DNA of 64,000 nucleotides from Dysidea avara (GCF_963678975.1 NC_089276.1:7465098-7529097); one strand, 5' to 3'; shown: positions 1 to 10,524, counted from the stretch's first letter. Numbers and translations: made by a program. The notes: generated by a model from the sequence alone, not told the origin.

Positions 1-2
1 GT

Positions 3-818
3 GTTTCATGGCGATTCATACCGAAGAGGGCCCCCTGGTTTGGGGGGTTCTGGGAACGATTGATTGGCCTATCCAAGTCTGCAATAAAGAAGGTTCTAGG
101 AAGGAGGCATGTCTCACTGCTAACCTTAGAGACTATTACTGTAGAAGTAGAGGCTACACTCAATGACAGGCCACTCACGTTCGTCTCTTCTGAATTAGGT
201 GATCCAGAACCCTTGACGCCTGCTCACCTTCTACACGGCCGCAGAATCACTTGCCTACCACATCAGTTGGTGGAGATGGATGAACTTATAGACCCAAGCT
301 ACAGAGAGACTAGTCAACTTCAGAAGAAAGCCAAGGTCCAGGCAGCCATACTGAGAGATTTTCGCAAGAGGTGGTGTCATGAGTACTTAACAGCATTAAG
401 GGAGTACCACAGGGCATCTGGGAACAACAAACAGAGTATAAGAGAAGGTGATGTAGTCGTTGTTCATGATGACACCCCTCGAGCAACTTGGAGAATGGCT
501 GTAGTGACGGATTTGATTGCTGGAAGAGATGGGCTGATACGAGCTGCTGTAATACGCACTGCTAATGGGAACACGACCAGACCAATAACTAAGCTGTACC
601 CATTAGAACTCAATGCAACAGAAGAGAAGGAACTAGGGGTGGAGAAGAGTCTTACTGCTACTACCAATTCAGATAACATTACTACTGATCCAGACAACTC
701 TGGGAGTGAGCACAGTCGCCCACAGCGAGCTTCTGCAAGGAAGGCCACAGATCAAGTGAAGGAATGGGTCAGACTTCTTTCTGCCCCCCCGGAGGATGTC
801 GTGGAGGAGGAACTGTAG
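3..818 (+). CDS. BEL/Pao retrotransposon integrase, C-terminal part (5' partial)
   Basis: The frame is open from base 3 without a start codon, so the polyprotein begins upstream of the window. Codons 36-62 read WFGGFWERL, the end of the integrase catalytic core of BEL/Pao elements; the E of FWE is probably the third residue of the DDE triad (family knowledge). LNDRPLT follows, then a region matching the DUF5641-type integrase tail: a GD-VVV block near 450-470, W-MAVV near 490 and RPITKLYPLE near 580-610. The last 60 codons are hydrophilic and low in complexity. The frame ends at TAG 816-818, within the first bases of the predicted LTR, which is common for this group. The integrase would insert element cDNA into host DNA. 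No frameshift is visible in this part. Confidence 0.9.
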   Translation, partial: VSWRFIPKRAPWFGGFWERLIGLSKSAIKKVLGRRHVSLLTLETITVEVEATLNDRPLTFVSSELGDPEPLTPAHLLHGRRITCLPHQLVEMDELIDPSYRETSQLQKKAKVQAAILRDFRKRWCHEYLTALREYHRASGNNKQSIREGDVVVVHDDTPRATWRMAVVTDLIAGRDGLIRAAVIRTANGNTTRPITKLYPLELNATEEKELGVEKSLTATTNSDNITTDPDNSGSEHSRPQRASARKATDQVKEWVRLLSAPPEDVVEEEL

Positions 819-1050
819 AACCTTTACATACACCTATTATGTAACACTATTAGTATGTTGCACGTATGCGGTTCACGTGATAAGAATCAGTTCGATTGTG
901 GCATTAACACGAGGTGCTTGGCTTCACGACCAGTCTTGAATCCTCCCCTATTCCGCCGATCGTTAGTGGAACCTCGGCGTACTACAATTCTACCAACACA
1001 TTTTTGGTGCTGTGACAGGTACGTCGGCTATATTGTCATACCCCGCTACA
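814..1050 (+). mobile_element. 3' LTR of the BEL/Pao element
   Basis: The segment starts TGTAG and ends CTACA, a perfect 5-bp terminal inverted repeat of the TG...CA type. It directly follows a purine-rich stretch (about 798-813, GGAGGAGGAAC) that fits a polypurine tract. The length of 237 bp is normal for an LTR. The bases after it, CTTTT, would be the target duplication, but the 5' LTR is outside the window so this cannot be tested. Borders are inferred from the inverted repeat and tract only. Confidence 0.65.
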
Positions 1051-1471
1051 CTTTTTGAGAGCTTAAAGATAAATTTGCAACTCCTTCGTGGCGTTATCAC
1101 TCTTTGCAAGGTGATCACGTGATTAACATAATCATTTTATGCTGAAAAATACAGGGTCGGTCGGGCCCAAGAAACAAAAGATTTAGTTGAAGTGGCCTTA
1201 ACGTGAGCAGTCCCATGGGTCACTCATGGGAAGATTTTACGTACTTTACACTCACGTAAAATGCTGGTAGAAGGTAGGAAATCCATTTGAGAGCCTTACT
1301 CCTGGGAAGATTTTACGTAACTTCGTAAATCACATGATACTAACGCCACGTGATGCAAAGTAATCGCGTGAGCATTGTTAAAGGAAATTTCATGTTGCAA
1401 ATCACTTCATACAAAGGTCACGTGATGCAAACTAATCACGTGAGCATTGTTAAATGAGATTCCTTGTTAAA
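1051..1471. repeat. Intergenic stretch with imperfect direct repeats
   Basis: No gene is seen. A block of about 46 bp containing CACGTGATGCAAA and CGTGAGCATTGTTAAA occurs at about 1347-1392 and again at 1419-1464, a 72-bp period. A second repeat, GGGAAGATTTTACGTA, occurs at 1228 and 1304. CACGTGA boxes are frequent, also at about 1114. This looks like decayed tandem duplication. Confidence 0.5.
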
Positions 1472-2398
1472 CAGTTGATTGATTGATTGATTTTTTATTT
1501 AAGCTCAAATATTCGGCATAGCTGTTCTTCCATACAAGAGCGTACAAACAACAAAATTAATACAGAAAACAATTTACAAATACAGAAAACAATTTACAAC
1601 TACAATAAACACACAGGTACATACAATAATTTACAACTACAATAAACACACAGGTACAAAAGCAATAAGCAATAAGTAAACAAAAAAATACACATACAAT
1701 TTACACATCATTACACAATAGTAAATTATACACTGAGGAAGGAAAAGTGGAGGACAGAGCAACTTCATCAAGCAGATCACTCCACCAGTGCACAGCAGAA
1801 TGTCTAAACAGTTTCTTAGTAGAGGATAGTCTACAAAATGCTGGCTGAATAAATTTCTGAGAAGATTTAGTGTGATATTTATGATTAGTTCCAAATACTA
1901 CTGGAGGATCCAGCATAGTACCATCACCCATATAAATCTTGTGTAAGGCACACAAGCAGCGGTACTTAATTAAAGATGAGCCAGTTAAAATTGGCACGAT
2001 GTTCTGACACATGGTCAAATTTGTGCAATGAAGCAGTAATACGCACACCCCAATTATGCAAACGTTGTAAGCGTTGAGTGTTTGACTGAGACAACAAAGG
2101 ACCCCAGACCAGTAAAGCATAAATCAGGCGAGGATAGCACAAGGGAATCAACTAACATCTTAATGACTTCAGTTGGTAAAGTCTTCCTATGGGAGTTAAT
2201 CCAAAATAAATAAAAAGACATCGTCTTACAAATAGCAGCTACATGAGTTGACCAATCCAGTTTATTATCAAATGTTATTCCCAGATACTTTTGAGAGGCG
2301 ACTGTGGACAAGGGAACATCATCAATCTTAACTTCAGGTGGCAAAGTGTTTGACAGTGCACAAGGTTGAAACCACATAACACTAGATTTCTTGGTGTT
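1472..2398 (-). pseudogene. LINE (non-LTR retrotransposon) 3' end, frameshifted
   Basis: Read on the minus strand, three overlapping frames together give the C-terminal part of a LINE reverse transcriptase. It begins near KKSSVMWF (2377) and continues through QKYLGITFDNKLDWSTH, a hallmark of the end of jockey/CR1-type RT domains, then RLIYALLVWGPLL and the distal SAVHWWSDLL block near 1765-1800. The frame changes near 2130 and again near 1980, so it cannot encode an intact protein. The element is 5' truncated at about 2398. It ends at 1472-1490 in an AATC tetranucleotide repeat followed by AT-rich sequence, typical of a LINE tail. Confidence 0.8.
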
Positions 2399-2421
2399 AA
2401 ATTAAATCAGTAGTATTGTGA

Positions 2422-2443
2422 TGTGTGTGTGTGTGTGTGTGTG
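2422..2443. repeat. (TG)n microsatellite
   Basis: About eleven uninterrupted TG units just beyond the 5'-truncated end of the LINE remnant. Confidence 0.9.
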
Positions 2444-2591
2444 ATCACAAGGATTTTACTACCCTGGTATACGTACTTGCTCTGCGTTGGAAATCCTCGT
2501 GGTCATGGGATGCAACATGATCACATGTGAATGAGCTGCGCTATAATTTTTTGAAAATATAAACATTGCATGCATGCAGCTATATTAATGA

Positions 2592-2742
2592 TGTCTATGT
2601 CAGGATCATCAGGTGTATAACATGAAAACAGTCTGTTTGTCACAGTATACACTAGTGACTATACAGTACTTCCCCACTTCTGGCTTAGTTACTGCAATCT
2701 ATGTCAGGATCATCAGGTAAAATAAAACAGTCTGTTTGTCAT
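2592..2742. repeat. Direct repeat pair about 105 bp apart
   Basis: Both copies contain TCTATGTCAGGATCATCAGG and AACAGTCTGTTTGTCA, at 2592-2643 and about 2697-2741. The first copy has a few extra bases in the middle. The surrounding 2444-3058 shows no convincing exon; short open frames there have no recognisable domain. Confidence 0.6.
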
Positions 2743-3058
2743 GAGGAAGTATACACCATAATTCCCACTTCTTCCATCATATAAAGGTACTGTCCCTTTG
2801 TACCACTTTCCACTCCTACTTTAATAGAAAACTTCATTTTAATGGTTTTCCCCATCAAACCCAAGTCAGGTGGGTTGTAGATGACACCGACATCATTCTG
2901 TGAGCTATATACAAATATATGCATGTAAATAATATACATGCATCATATACAATATTGAGAATTATGTGACTGGATCTGGGATGAAGCCCTTTCTCTGGAA
3001 TGCCTACTAGTGTAAATTTAAAATGACAGCCCGTGAGTCTACGAATAAGCCACCTGCC

Positions 3059-3505
3059 TAGGGACCCGCCGATTATGCTCATAATTTTACCTATTATGCT
3101 ATGCTGCACTGCTAAAAAATTTACCTATTATGCTTAAATTTATGCTCAATACTTACCCATTATGCTCAAATTATGCCCAATTATTTATGCCTTAGTTCTC
3201 ATGCTCTGCTAATAATTTCCAATTTATGGATAAATAATAAGTGGCTGCAGCACAAACTTACTTGTCGAAATGCATATCACAGAAAAGATCGATATACTCT
3301 AATAGAACAGTCAGCTATGTGATTGTTCTATTAGAGTTACTGACTGTTCTATTAAAAGTATAGCGATCTTTCTGTGATAGCTATTTTAATAAGCAAGAAT
3401 TCATACTATTACACAAATATTCTACCTATTATGCTAGCATTATGCTCAATGCTTTCAGGTACCTATTATGCTCATAATTATGCCAGCATAATCGGCTGGT
3501 CCCTA
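3059..3505. mobile_element. hAT-like MITE, ATTATGC family, copy 1
   Basis: The ends are near-perfect inverted repeats: TAGGGACCCGCCGATTATGC on the left and, read inward from the right, TAGGGACCAGCCGATTATGC. The interior repeats CTATTATGC motifs and holds a palindromic pair of the ACTCTAATAGAACAGTCA core (about 3296-3360). It shares the ATTATGC sub-terminal repeats with the elements at 4346 and 13872. No 8-bp target duplication is visible; the right flank matches the receptor 3' block while the left flank does not, so the left junction may be rearranged. Confidence 0.75.
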
Positions 3506-3867
3506 GTTTTGTGTGGCTGTCCACGTATAAAGATTGAACCTTCTGTTGTATGCATACCTCATTTACTTAGTTGTGCATTTAATTACTGGCATTGAACTAA
3601 ACATAATTATATAATATAGTTAATACAGCAACTGAGGACCAAGCCCGGGAGGATGAAGTGCTAATTATCTGCACATTGCAAAACCATATCAAACACACTA
3701 ACTTTATGATAATTCAGTTATGCAATCATACATATGAAATCCATGGTAAGTGGTGATTGCACCCCGGGGTGTGCACTACTTGAATCTGCCAAGTGCATGC
3801 CACCTGGAGTGTTTCCACATCAATTACATAGCATGCTAACATCAGCATATATATATATATATATATA

Positions 3868-4301
3868 TCAGCGTAGAAACCGGGTCGGGTCATCCGGGTC
3901 ACATTTTCTCCGGGTCTGACCCGGATTGGATCACGTGAGAAACGAAATTGTTCGTTGGACGACGTGGAACTTATAAACGCTATCGCGTAGCTCTTTCGTG
4001 AGCCACGCCCACTTATCGCATTACCAACATATGCTCAGCCACGCCTATTTGTTAGTAAGTGCAGTATGTAGCACGAAACTGAGAGTATCTATGGTGAGGG
4101 GTAGCTATTGTCAGTAGGTGAAGACCTTTTTTTTTTTTTGGTCTTCAACCTACAGCTAGGCTGAAGTTGCAATATTTACGCAACACGAATCGAACGCTCA
4201 AAATGTAGACTCATTCGCTCGCCCGAGACACGCCTCGGCTTTAATTAATCCGGGTCAGTGGGTCATCCGGGTCAGCAGTAGTGACCCGGTTTCAACGTTG
4301 A
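3868..4301. mobile_element. Non-autonomous element with GAAACCGGGTC inverted ends
   Basis: Left end TCAGCGTAGAAACCGGGTC; right end read inward TCAACGTTGAAACCGGGTC. Both flanks are TA-repeat sequence, so TA may be the target. The interior has several CCGGGTCA units near both ends and a poly-T tract at about 4128. The matching site in the intact copy (about 10398) lacks it, so this is a clean insertion in the 3' flank of the broken paralogue. No coding capacity. Confidence 0.75.
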
Positions 4302-4345
4302 TATATATACCTATTTCTCTTCAGTGACATCAATGTTAAGATTAA

Positions 4346-4812
4346 TAGGCTTGTGGGAATTATGCTCAAAATTTTCATCATTATTCTATTCCGAAATTCT
4401 TTTAAAACCTTATCATTATGCTTTTTATTATTCCCAAAAATACTCATTATTCCCAAAATTATTCCTAATTTTTGTAACTTTTTCTTCATTTTAGTAATTA
4501 AATTGTACAGCAAGACTTTGAAACAGTAAAAAGTACTAAATCCAGCTGTGTCAATTCATCAGAAAAGCTTTTTTGATAGCAAGATGCTTACTTACCAGTA
4601 GTATTAGTAATGAATTATTCCGCATCGATCGTTCTATTAGAGTAATTGATCGTTCTATTAGAGTAAGTGACTGTTCTATTAGAGTATCTCGATCTTAATT
4701 TATTTTTATGCCGATTATGCTCCAAAACTGCATCAAAATGCTGGAATAATGCTCTTTTCTATTACCCCATCATTATTCCCAAAATTATTCAGGCATAATT
4801 CCCGCATCCCTA
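4346..4812. mobile_element. hAT-like MITE, ATTATGC family, copy 2
   Basis: It is flanked by a perfect 8-bp duplication AAGATTAA (4338-4345 and 4813-4820). Ends are TAGGCTTGTGGGAATTATGC and, inward from the right, TAGGGATGCGGGAATTATGC. An 8-bp duplication with TAGG-type ends is characteristic of the hAT superfamily. The centre (4622-4695) carries three tandem copies of the dispersed 18-nt core in reverse orientation. There is no transposase. Confidence 0.88.
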
Positions 4813-4880
4813 AAGATTAACATGTGTATCATTGTTGAAGGTAGCTTGTACCGTGGCTTATCTTTTTGCTCCAATGATGA

Positions 4881-5579
4881 AGAAATGACTATAAATCACC
4901 ACAACCCTCACTATCCCATAATCGATATGTGACTGGATTTGTGAAAAGGTACCTTTTTCACAGACCCTTTTCTAACTTTTAAGCTTTATAACTTTTTATC
5001 ATGGTACATAATTGCCTGAAATTTTCTGTGAGTGCAGCTACAGCAATTTGATACTAAGAGCAAGTTAATCAGAGTCACATGTTACATCGCTGGTTTGTAA
5101 AATGGTACCTTTTGCGAATCTGGTCACATACTGTATGGCCATTTCGGTAGATACAGTAACTGTATATTTTAAATGGGAAAACTATAGTTCTACAAAAACA
5201 TACCTTTGCTTTCATGATTAACTTACTTATACTTATTTTGATATTCATTTCTTTGACTGCTTCAGAAAATCACTTTGTTAGACAAAAGATGAAGCCTCAA
5301 GAACTTGTCAGTTTCAGAACTTATCGTATATGCAACTCCTAGTATAGACAAATAAGGAGCTAGGATAGCTAGATAAACAAACAACCATGGCTATATGCAT
5401 TGTTGGACAGGTTTGAGTGTTGAGGTTGTGTTCTGACCATTGTTAGCTAGAATGCTATCGATTAAAACATTTTCAACACTTGATTGCTCATTCATGTTTG
5501 AAATTTGTTTACCAGCATTCACTGTCTACCAATAATATATAATAGTACCATATTATCAAGAAATGAATCAAACATATTA
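4881..5579. other. No gene recognised
   Basis: AT-rich sequence between the split last exon and the possible decayed transmembrane exon of the same pseudogene, so probably its old intron. A short repeat, GGTACCTTTT near 4949 and 5104, is the only structure I see. Confidence 0.4.
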
Positions 5580-5663
5580 CACACTGTGCATTATAACTAC
5601 AGCTAAAATGTTGTGCTTTAAGTTATTACTACTATGCGTATCGGCATCACTGGATTCAGCTTC
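5580..5663 (-). pseudogene. Possible decayed transmembrane exon of the receptor paralogue
   Basis: A plausible acceptor (TTTTGCAG) opens at 5663 onto a phase-0 frame, EAESSDADTHSS then NNLKHNILAVVI, before a stop. The intact transmembrane exon also opens in phase 0 after an acceptor, with an acidic SSDDDDNTVGI stretch and then a Val/Ile-rich helix. Order and orientation agree with the broken last exon at 4311-4860. The similarity is short and the helix is truncated, so this is tentative. Confidence 0.3.
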
Positions 5664-5714
5664 CTGCAAAATATTTTTACAGTAAAATCCATAATATTTG
5701 TTGCATAGTACATA

Positions 5715-5757
5715 CAGTTTATTATATATATATATTATATATATATATATATATACA
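5715..5757. repeat. (TA)n microsatellite
   Basis: Two TA runs separated by a short AT-rich interruption. The following 5758-6227 shows no gene. Confidence 0.85.
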
Positions 5758-6856
5758 TAGGTAGTTGAAATCATACTTACAAATGGTAAGCATTTTACAG
5801 AAACTGTTCATGTGTCCCTTGAGACAAAACTACAAATACAACGTGTGTGGTATATATAACCTTATGGCAATTTACAAATCAACATTCAAAATTATAAGTG
5901 TACATATTTCGGTCTTAGGGTTGTTGTTTATATAGTTTTGACCTTTTGTACATATGAGTGTCTACCAATAATAAAATTCGGAACATTAGGTGTTACAGCA
6001 AGTGCAGTGTACAGTATGTATGGCTGAGGTGGCATGTACTGAGAAGCTTGTTATGCTACAAATAGTGAGGAACACAACTACTTATCCTCCCCACTATACC
6101 CATGACTGAAGTAATTATGGATTGAATGTCCACTTGTATAATCTGTAGGTGTACATTGCTTCACCATGTTTTATGTCTATGATCCGTAATCAAACTCAAA
6201 ATTCCTAATTATTCCTTCTACAGTACTTATCAAGACACACAATAGTGTTTCGTGCGGCCCAAGAAGCCGGCGCGCCACACCGTGGGTATATTGACAGGAA
6301 GAAAGAAAACGTCATTTTCACACTTTTGTATCTCGATGATTCCTTATCCGATTGGAACCAAATCTGCTACAGAGTTTCCCGCCTGCCAGGGAAGTCTACA
6401 TACCAAATTTGAAGGAAATCGTGCCAGCCATTTCCGAAATACAAGCTGCCAAGGTTTCAATTTTTTTTCTTGGTTTTTTCTTCTTCGTGTTTTCGCACAC
6501 TTGCAAAAATCGCTATAAAACGCAAAAACGTACTCTGATCACCTTGAAAGTTGGCACACAGAAAGGGAGTCCAAAGGCGAATCCTAGCATCAAATTTGGT
6601 GCAATTCCGATGAATGGTTCGAGAGTTATGACCAATTATTCGCGTAAAACAAGATCAATTTGTTGTCACACCTACAAGGTAAACCGCTTCCTGGAATGAG
6701 TTGAAAATTGCTACAAAGATGGAGTAACCATTGTAGGAGTTCCTTTTGGTGGTTTGAAAGGAATCCAGATAAAGACCATGGAGATATGACACAAAACCCA
6801 ACCTGTGTCACAATTATGCGATCGATTTTTATGAATAAAAAAGTATTAGTTTTTAC

Positions 6857-7199
6857 TAAGGCTGAAACAAATAGTACGAATATTCGTTATTCGTTCGTTA
6901 AGAAATATTCGTATTCGTTAAGAAATATTCGTTATTCGTTAATCGGATAATGTACACATTTAACCTTGAAAACATTTTGACAACTGAAAACTATCATTTT
7001 AAAATATACTTTTTCATCTTAATAATACATGTAAAGGACTTTTCTTTTTTAACATTTAAAGTTTTAGTAGTAATCAAAGTGATTTTGTCCCTTTCAAGCA
7101 CCTAATTATTCCAAAAATTCTTAAAGAATAATTTGTTAATTCGTTCGTTAATTCGAAGAATATTAGAATACCTAAAATTCAATATCCGTTTCACCCCTA
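6857..7199. mobile_element. hAT-like MITE with ATATTCG repeats
   Basis: A perfect 8-bp duplication GTTTTTAC flanks it (6849-6856 and 7200-7207). Ends are TAAGGCTGAAAC and, inward from the right, TAGGGGTGAAAC. The sub-terminal region repeats AATATTCGTTATTCG. It is nested in the conserved module of composite copy 1. It is non-coding and 343 bp long. Confidence 0.9.
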
Positions 7200-7449
7200 G
7201 TTTTTACGCCTACTAGGTAAATCTCTTTGGAGCAATCAGCTGAAAATCGGTGTATAGCTGGAATAATCTTCATAGAAAGTCCTTGCAGTAGTACAGAAGA
7301 ATCGGATTACAAACCACTGAGTTATGATTTGAAAGCCAACTCCGTGTAGCAAATGCGAGATCGAGACTGATACTCTAATAGAACAGTCACCCTAATAGAG
7401 CATTCAGCCATAATTTATTTACTCCATTATAGAACTCTATTACATTACA

Positions 7450-9115
7450 AGTTATTCTGTAGGGAGTTCAGCTGCAAACAGTTAATCTTATAGACAGTTC
7501 AGCAAGAAGCAAGTCACCCTATAGAGAGTTCAGCTACAATTATATATTATTGCTGTAGTGATTCAGAACATTGCAAGTCACACTGAAAAGAGTTCAGCTA
7601 TAAACAATTCATGCACCCTGTAGAGAGTTCAGCTACAAACAATTCACTCTGTAGAAGTTCTGGTACAAACAAGTCTTCATGCAGAGAGTTTAACAACCAA
7701 AATCCACCATATAAAGACTTCAGCTTTACTAACAAGTTACTCTGTAGAGAGATCAGCTAGAAATAAGAGAGAGCTCAGCTAGAAAACGTAACCTTGTAGA
7801 TAGTTCAGCTACAAACAAATCACACTGTAGAGAGATCAGATAGAAGAAGCCACCTTGTAGAGGGTTTAGCTGTGAAGTGATCACCCTAGAGAGAGTTCAG
7901 CTAGAAAAAAATCTCCCTGTAGAGAGCTCAGCTACAAAGAAACCATCCTGTAGAGAGATCAGCTAGAAACAAGTCACCCGTAGCGACATCAGCTACAAAG
8001 AAACCATCCTGTAGAGAGCTCAGCTACAAACAAATCATCCTGCAGAGAGTTTGGTTACAAAAAGTCACCCTGTAGAGTATTCAGCTACAAACAAATCACC
8101 TTGTAGAGTGTACAACTATACACAAGTCACTCAGTAGAGAGATCAGCTACTTAGAAGTTACAGTGTAGAGAGATCAACTAGAAGAAATCACCTTGCAGAG
8201 AGTTCAGCTACAGACAAATCACCCTGTAGAGATTCAGCTACAACCACATCACCCTGCATAGAGTTTGGCTACAAAGAAACCATCATGTAGAGAGTTCAGC
8301 TGCAAACAAATCACCCTGTAGAGAATTCAGCTACAAACAAATTACTCTGTAGAGAGATCAGCTAGAGGAAGTCACCTTGTAGAGAGTTCAGCCACAAACA
8401 AGTTACCCTATAGAGAAATCAGCTAGAAACAAATCACATTGTAGAGAGTTCAGCTACAAAGAGATCACCCTGTAGAGAGTTCAGCTACGAAAAGATCACT
8501 GTGTAGATAGTTCATCTATAAGAAGTCACATTGTAGAGAATTCAGCTACAAAGAAACCACTATGTAGAGAGTTCAGCTGCAAACAAACCACCCTGTAGAG
8601 AATTCAGCTACAAATAAATCGCCCTGTAGAAAGATCAGCTAGAAGAAGTTACCTTGTAAAGAGTTCAGCTACAAAGAAATCATCATGTAGAAAGTTTGAC
8701 TACAAACAAGTCACCCTGTAGAGAGATCAGCTAGAAGAAGTTGCCTTGTAGAGAATTCAGCTACAAAGTAACCATCATGTAGAGAGTTCAGCTATAAACA
8801 AGTCACCCTGTAGAAAGATCAGCTAGAAGAAGTTCCTTGTAGTGAATTCAGCTACAAAGAAACCATCATGTATAGGGTTCAGCTACAAACAAATCACCCT
8901 GTAAAGAGATCAGCCACAAACAAGTCACCCTGTAGAGATATCAGCTAGATACAAGTTACCTTATAGAGATCAGCTACAAACAAATCACCCTGTAGAAATA
9001 TGTGTTGGAAACAAATCGCCATGTAGAGAATTCAGCTAGAAACAAGTCACTCTGAAAATAGTTCAGCTACAAACAATGGGAGTTTCAGCTACAGTTCAGT
9101 TATGTATAAGAAGTC
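7450..9115 (+). repeat. 31-bp minisatellite array, about 50 units
   Basis: Units contain CTGTAGAGAGTTCAGCTA followed by a variable CAAACAAGTCAC-type half. The spacing of GTAGAGA is about 31 bp with small length changes, and units differ at several positions, so the array is old. One frequent variant has AGATCAGCTAGAAGAAG in place of the common half. The same unit forms the inverted array at 19560-20690. Variable units without unique spacers exclude a CRISPR array. Confidence 0.9.
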
Positions 9116-9313
9116 ACCTTATTACCTACAGTATGATTATCTTTCATTGTTAAATATACGAATATTTTTAATCAGACAAAAAAACTGTACACAATATTTT
9201 TCCTTTGTTCCACAATTCCTGCAGAACAGAAAAGAAATAAAAACAAGTTAGAAGGAAGCACCAAAGCCAGTTAATGGCCGGCTTTGAGGCTTGCAATACA
9301 AAAAGAAGTGACG

Positions 9314-9650
9314 TCTAAACCAAAACAGCCTAGCTGTAAAAAAAACAGTGCGGCCCCCAAAAAGGCCAGGATGAAAAAGATGTGAAATCCAAGGTAGTGG
9401 CCAAAAATGGCTGTGATGGTAGGTTAATGGCAAAAATTTTAATTACGACAATTCAGGTGAATTTCGTGCCAAATCCTAGTGGAGGAGGCAACACAAATTC
9501 ACCTGAATCGTCATAATTAAAATTTTTGCCATTAACCTACCATCACAGCCATTTCTTGGCTGCTACATTGGATTTCACATCTTTTTTTATCCTGGCTTTT
9601 TTGGGGGCCATACGATTTTTTTTTACAGCTTGGCTGTTTTGGTTTAGATA
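9314..9650. repeat. Terminal palindrome of the composite element, copy 1
   Basis: Two arms of about 165 bp pair from TCTAAACC at 9314 to GGTTTAGA at 9648, around a loop of about 20 bases near 9470-9490. Matching blocks include AAAACAGCC, TGTGAAATCCAAGGTAG, GGCTGTGATGGTAGGTTAAT and TTCAGGTGAATT. It could form a long hairpin as DNA or RNA. Copy 2 at 19078-19413 is the same structure with mostly compensated changes. Confidence 0.85.
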
Positions 9651-10406
9651 TAATTTACGCTGAACAAACTGTATTCTGTTCTACAACTTATAACTTTTCT
9701 AGTAAATGTAATTTATTTCAACACAATAAATTGATGCCTTGGTGTGGGTGTAGAGTAAATACAGTGCAAACCTAAATGAATCCAACATGCTTTAGGTAAG
9801 AGAGTATAAACTAGCCTTTTGCGTTTTGTAATAGCACTATGAACTGAAATCAATATGCTTGATTCAGGTTGGAACATGAACCAATGTTGCAGGATAAGTG
9901 AAACATGATGATGTCATAATGATTCATTATATAATTCATAAACAAGTTTGGCAGGTTTACGATGATCCCTCACAAAACACATGGTGTGTTTGCAGACAGA
10001 AAAATTATTCTCTCCCAATTGAAACCATGTATGTATTAAGTATATGTACCAGTGCATGTATTGTTGAATGTGCTTTGTGTGGCCGTCCACGTATAAAGAT
10101 TGAACCTTATGTTGTATGTATAACTCAGTTACATCATTTACTTAGTTGTTGTGCATTCAATTACTGACATTGAACTATACATATACTTTTAGTTAATATG
10201 GCAACCAAGCCCAGGAGGATGATATGTGCATTGCAAAACCAAATCAATCATGCTAAATTTATGATATTCAGTTATGCATGCACACATATGAAATCCATGG
10301 TAAGTGGTATTTGCACCCTGGGGTGTGCACTGCTCGAATCTGCCAAGTGCACACCACCTGGAGTGTTGCCACATCAATTAGCATTTTAACATCAGCATAA
10401 ACCTAC
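9651..10406 (-). other. 3' flank / 3' UTR of the Ig/FN3 receptor gene
   Basis: The minus-strand gene ends at 10407, so this is its 3' UTR and flank. Bases 10073-10406 are duplicated at 3506-3850, which makes the shared block a marker of the old gene duplication. I see no clear polyadenylation signal to choose among several AATAAA-like strings. Confidence 0.5.
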
Positions 10407-10524
10407 CTATTTCTCTTCAGTGACATCAATGTTAACATTGTAGGTCTGTGCTACCACAGGATTCATCATAACACCATCAGATCCTGTAGTTGTATTGTAA
10501 GTAGATTTTTTCTCGTTATGGTTT
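10407..10524 (-). CDS. Receptor last exon: cytoplasmic tail
   Basis: The acceptor TTTTTGCAG precedes base 10524. The exon completes a split Arg codon (CG|A) and encodes NHNEKKSTYNTTTG, then a short linker and YNVNIDVTEEK, then TAG at 10407-10409. Two tyrosines are present (STYNTT and QTYNVN); neither fits the ITIM pattern nor the Grb2 YxN pattern. The short tail suggests signalling through partners or purely adhesive function. The frame is too short for common ORF-length cut-offs. Confidence 0.85.

Larger units (their letters stand above)
3506..4880 (-). pseudogene. Decayed 3' end of a second Ig/FN3 receptor copy
   Basis: Bases 3506-3850 match 10073-10400 (for example CCACGTATAAAGATTGAACC and AATCTGCCAAGTGCA), which lies just past the stop codon of the intact gene. 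After the element at 3868-4301 the match resumes at the stop codon (complement of 4311-4313) and runs back through NIDVTEEK to 4345. The 467-bp hAT-like element interrupts the exon there. Beyond it, 4821-4860 continues the frame (VQATFNNDTHVNL), comparable with VAQTYNV in the intact gene, before a stop. The paralogue's last coding exon was therefore split by a transposon. Homology is inferred by eye. Confidence 0.65.
6228..9650 (+). mobile_element. Composite satellite-bearing element, copy 1
   Basis: The left end TATCAAGACACAC matches the same end in two other copies (complement near 21496; 63318). Parts in order: a conserved non-coding module of about 1.1 kb (6228-7365, interrupted by a hAT-like MITE), a junction with the dispersed 18-nt core (7373-7420), a 31-bp minisatellite (7450-9115), a linker with GGCCGGCTTTGAGG (about 9283) and a terminal palindrome (9314-9650). 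Copy 2 at 19078-21496 has the same parts in reverse. The shared order of unrelated parts argues for one mobile unit. No transposase or replicase frame is visible, and the open frames at 6252-6950 cross non-coding repeat sequence. Superfamily unknown; a satellite core plus terminal hairpin is reminiscent of Helentron/DINE-type elements, which is only an analogy. Confidence 0.7.

Noticed and set aside
3059..3505. 8-bp target duplication for the first ATTATGC element
   Set aside because: The flanks (CACCTGCC and GTTTTGTG) do not match, so no duplication is claimed.
6252..6950. Overlapping plus-strand open frames of 80-115 codons
   Set aside because: They cross the non-coding composite module and a nested MITE, have no domain, and the matching module in copies 2 and 3 does not keep the frames.
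7450..9115. CRISPR-like array
   Set aside because: The units are a diverged 31-bp minisatellite without unique spacers, in a eukaryotic genome, and the same unit occurs inverted at 19560-20690.
10407..10524. ITIM or other SH2-binding motif in the receptor tail
   Set aside because: The two tyrosines (STYNTT, QTYNVN) lack the hydrophobic +3 residue of an ITIM and the +2 Asn of a Grb2 site.
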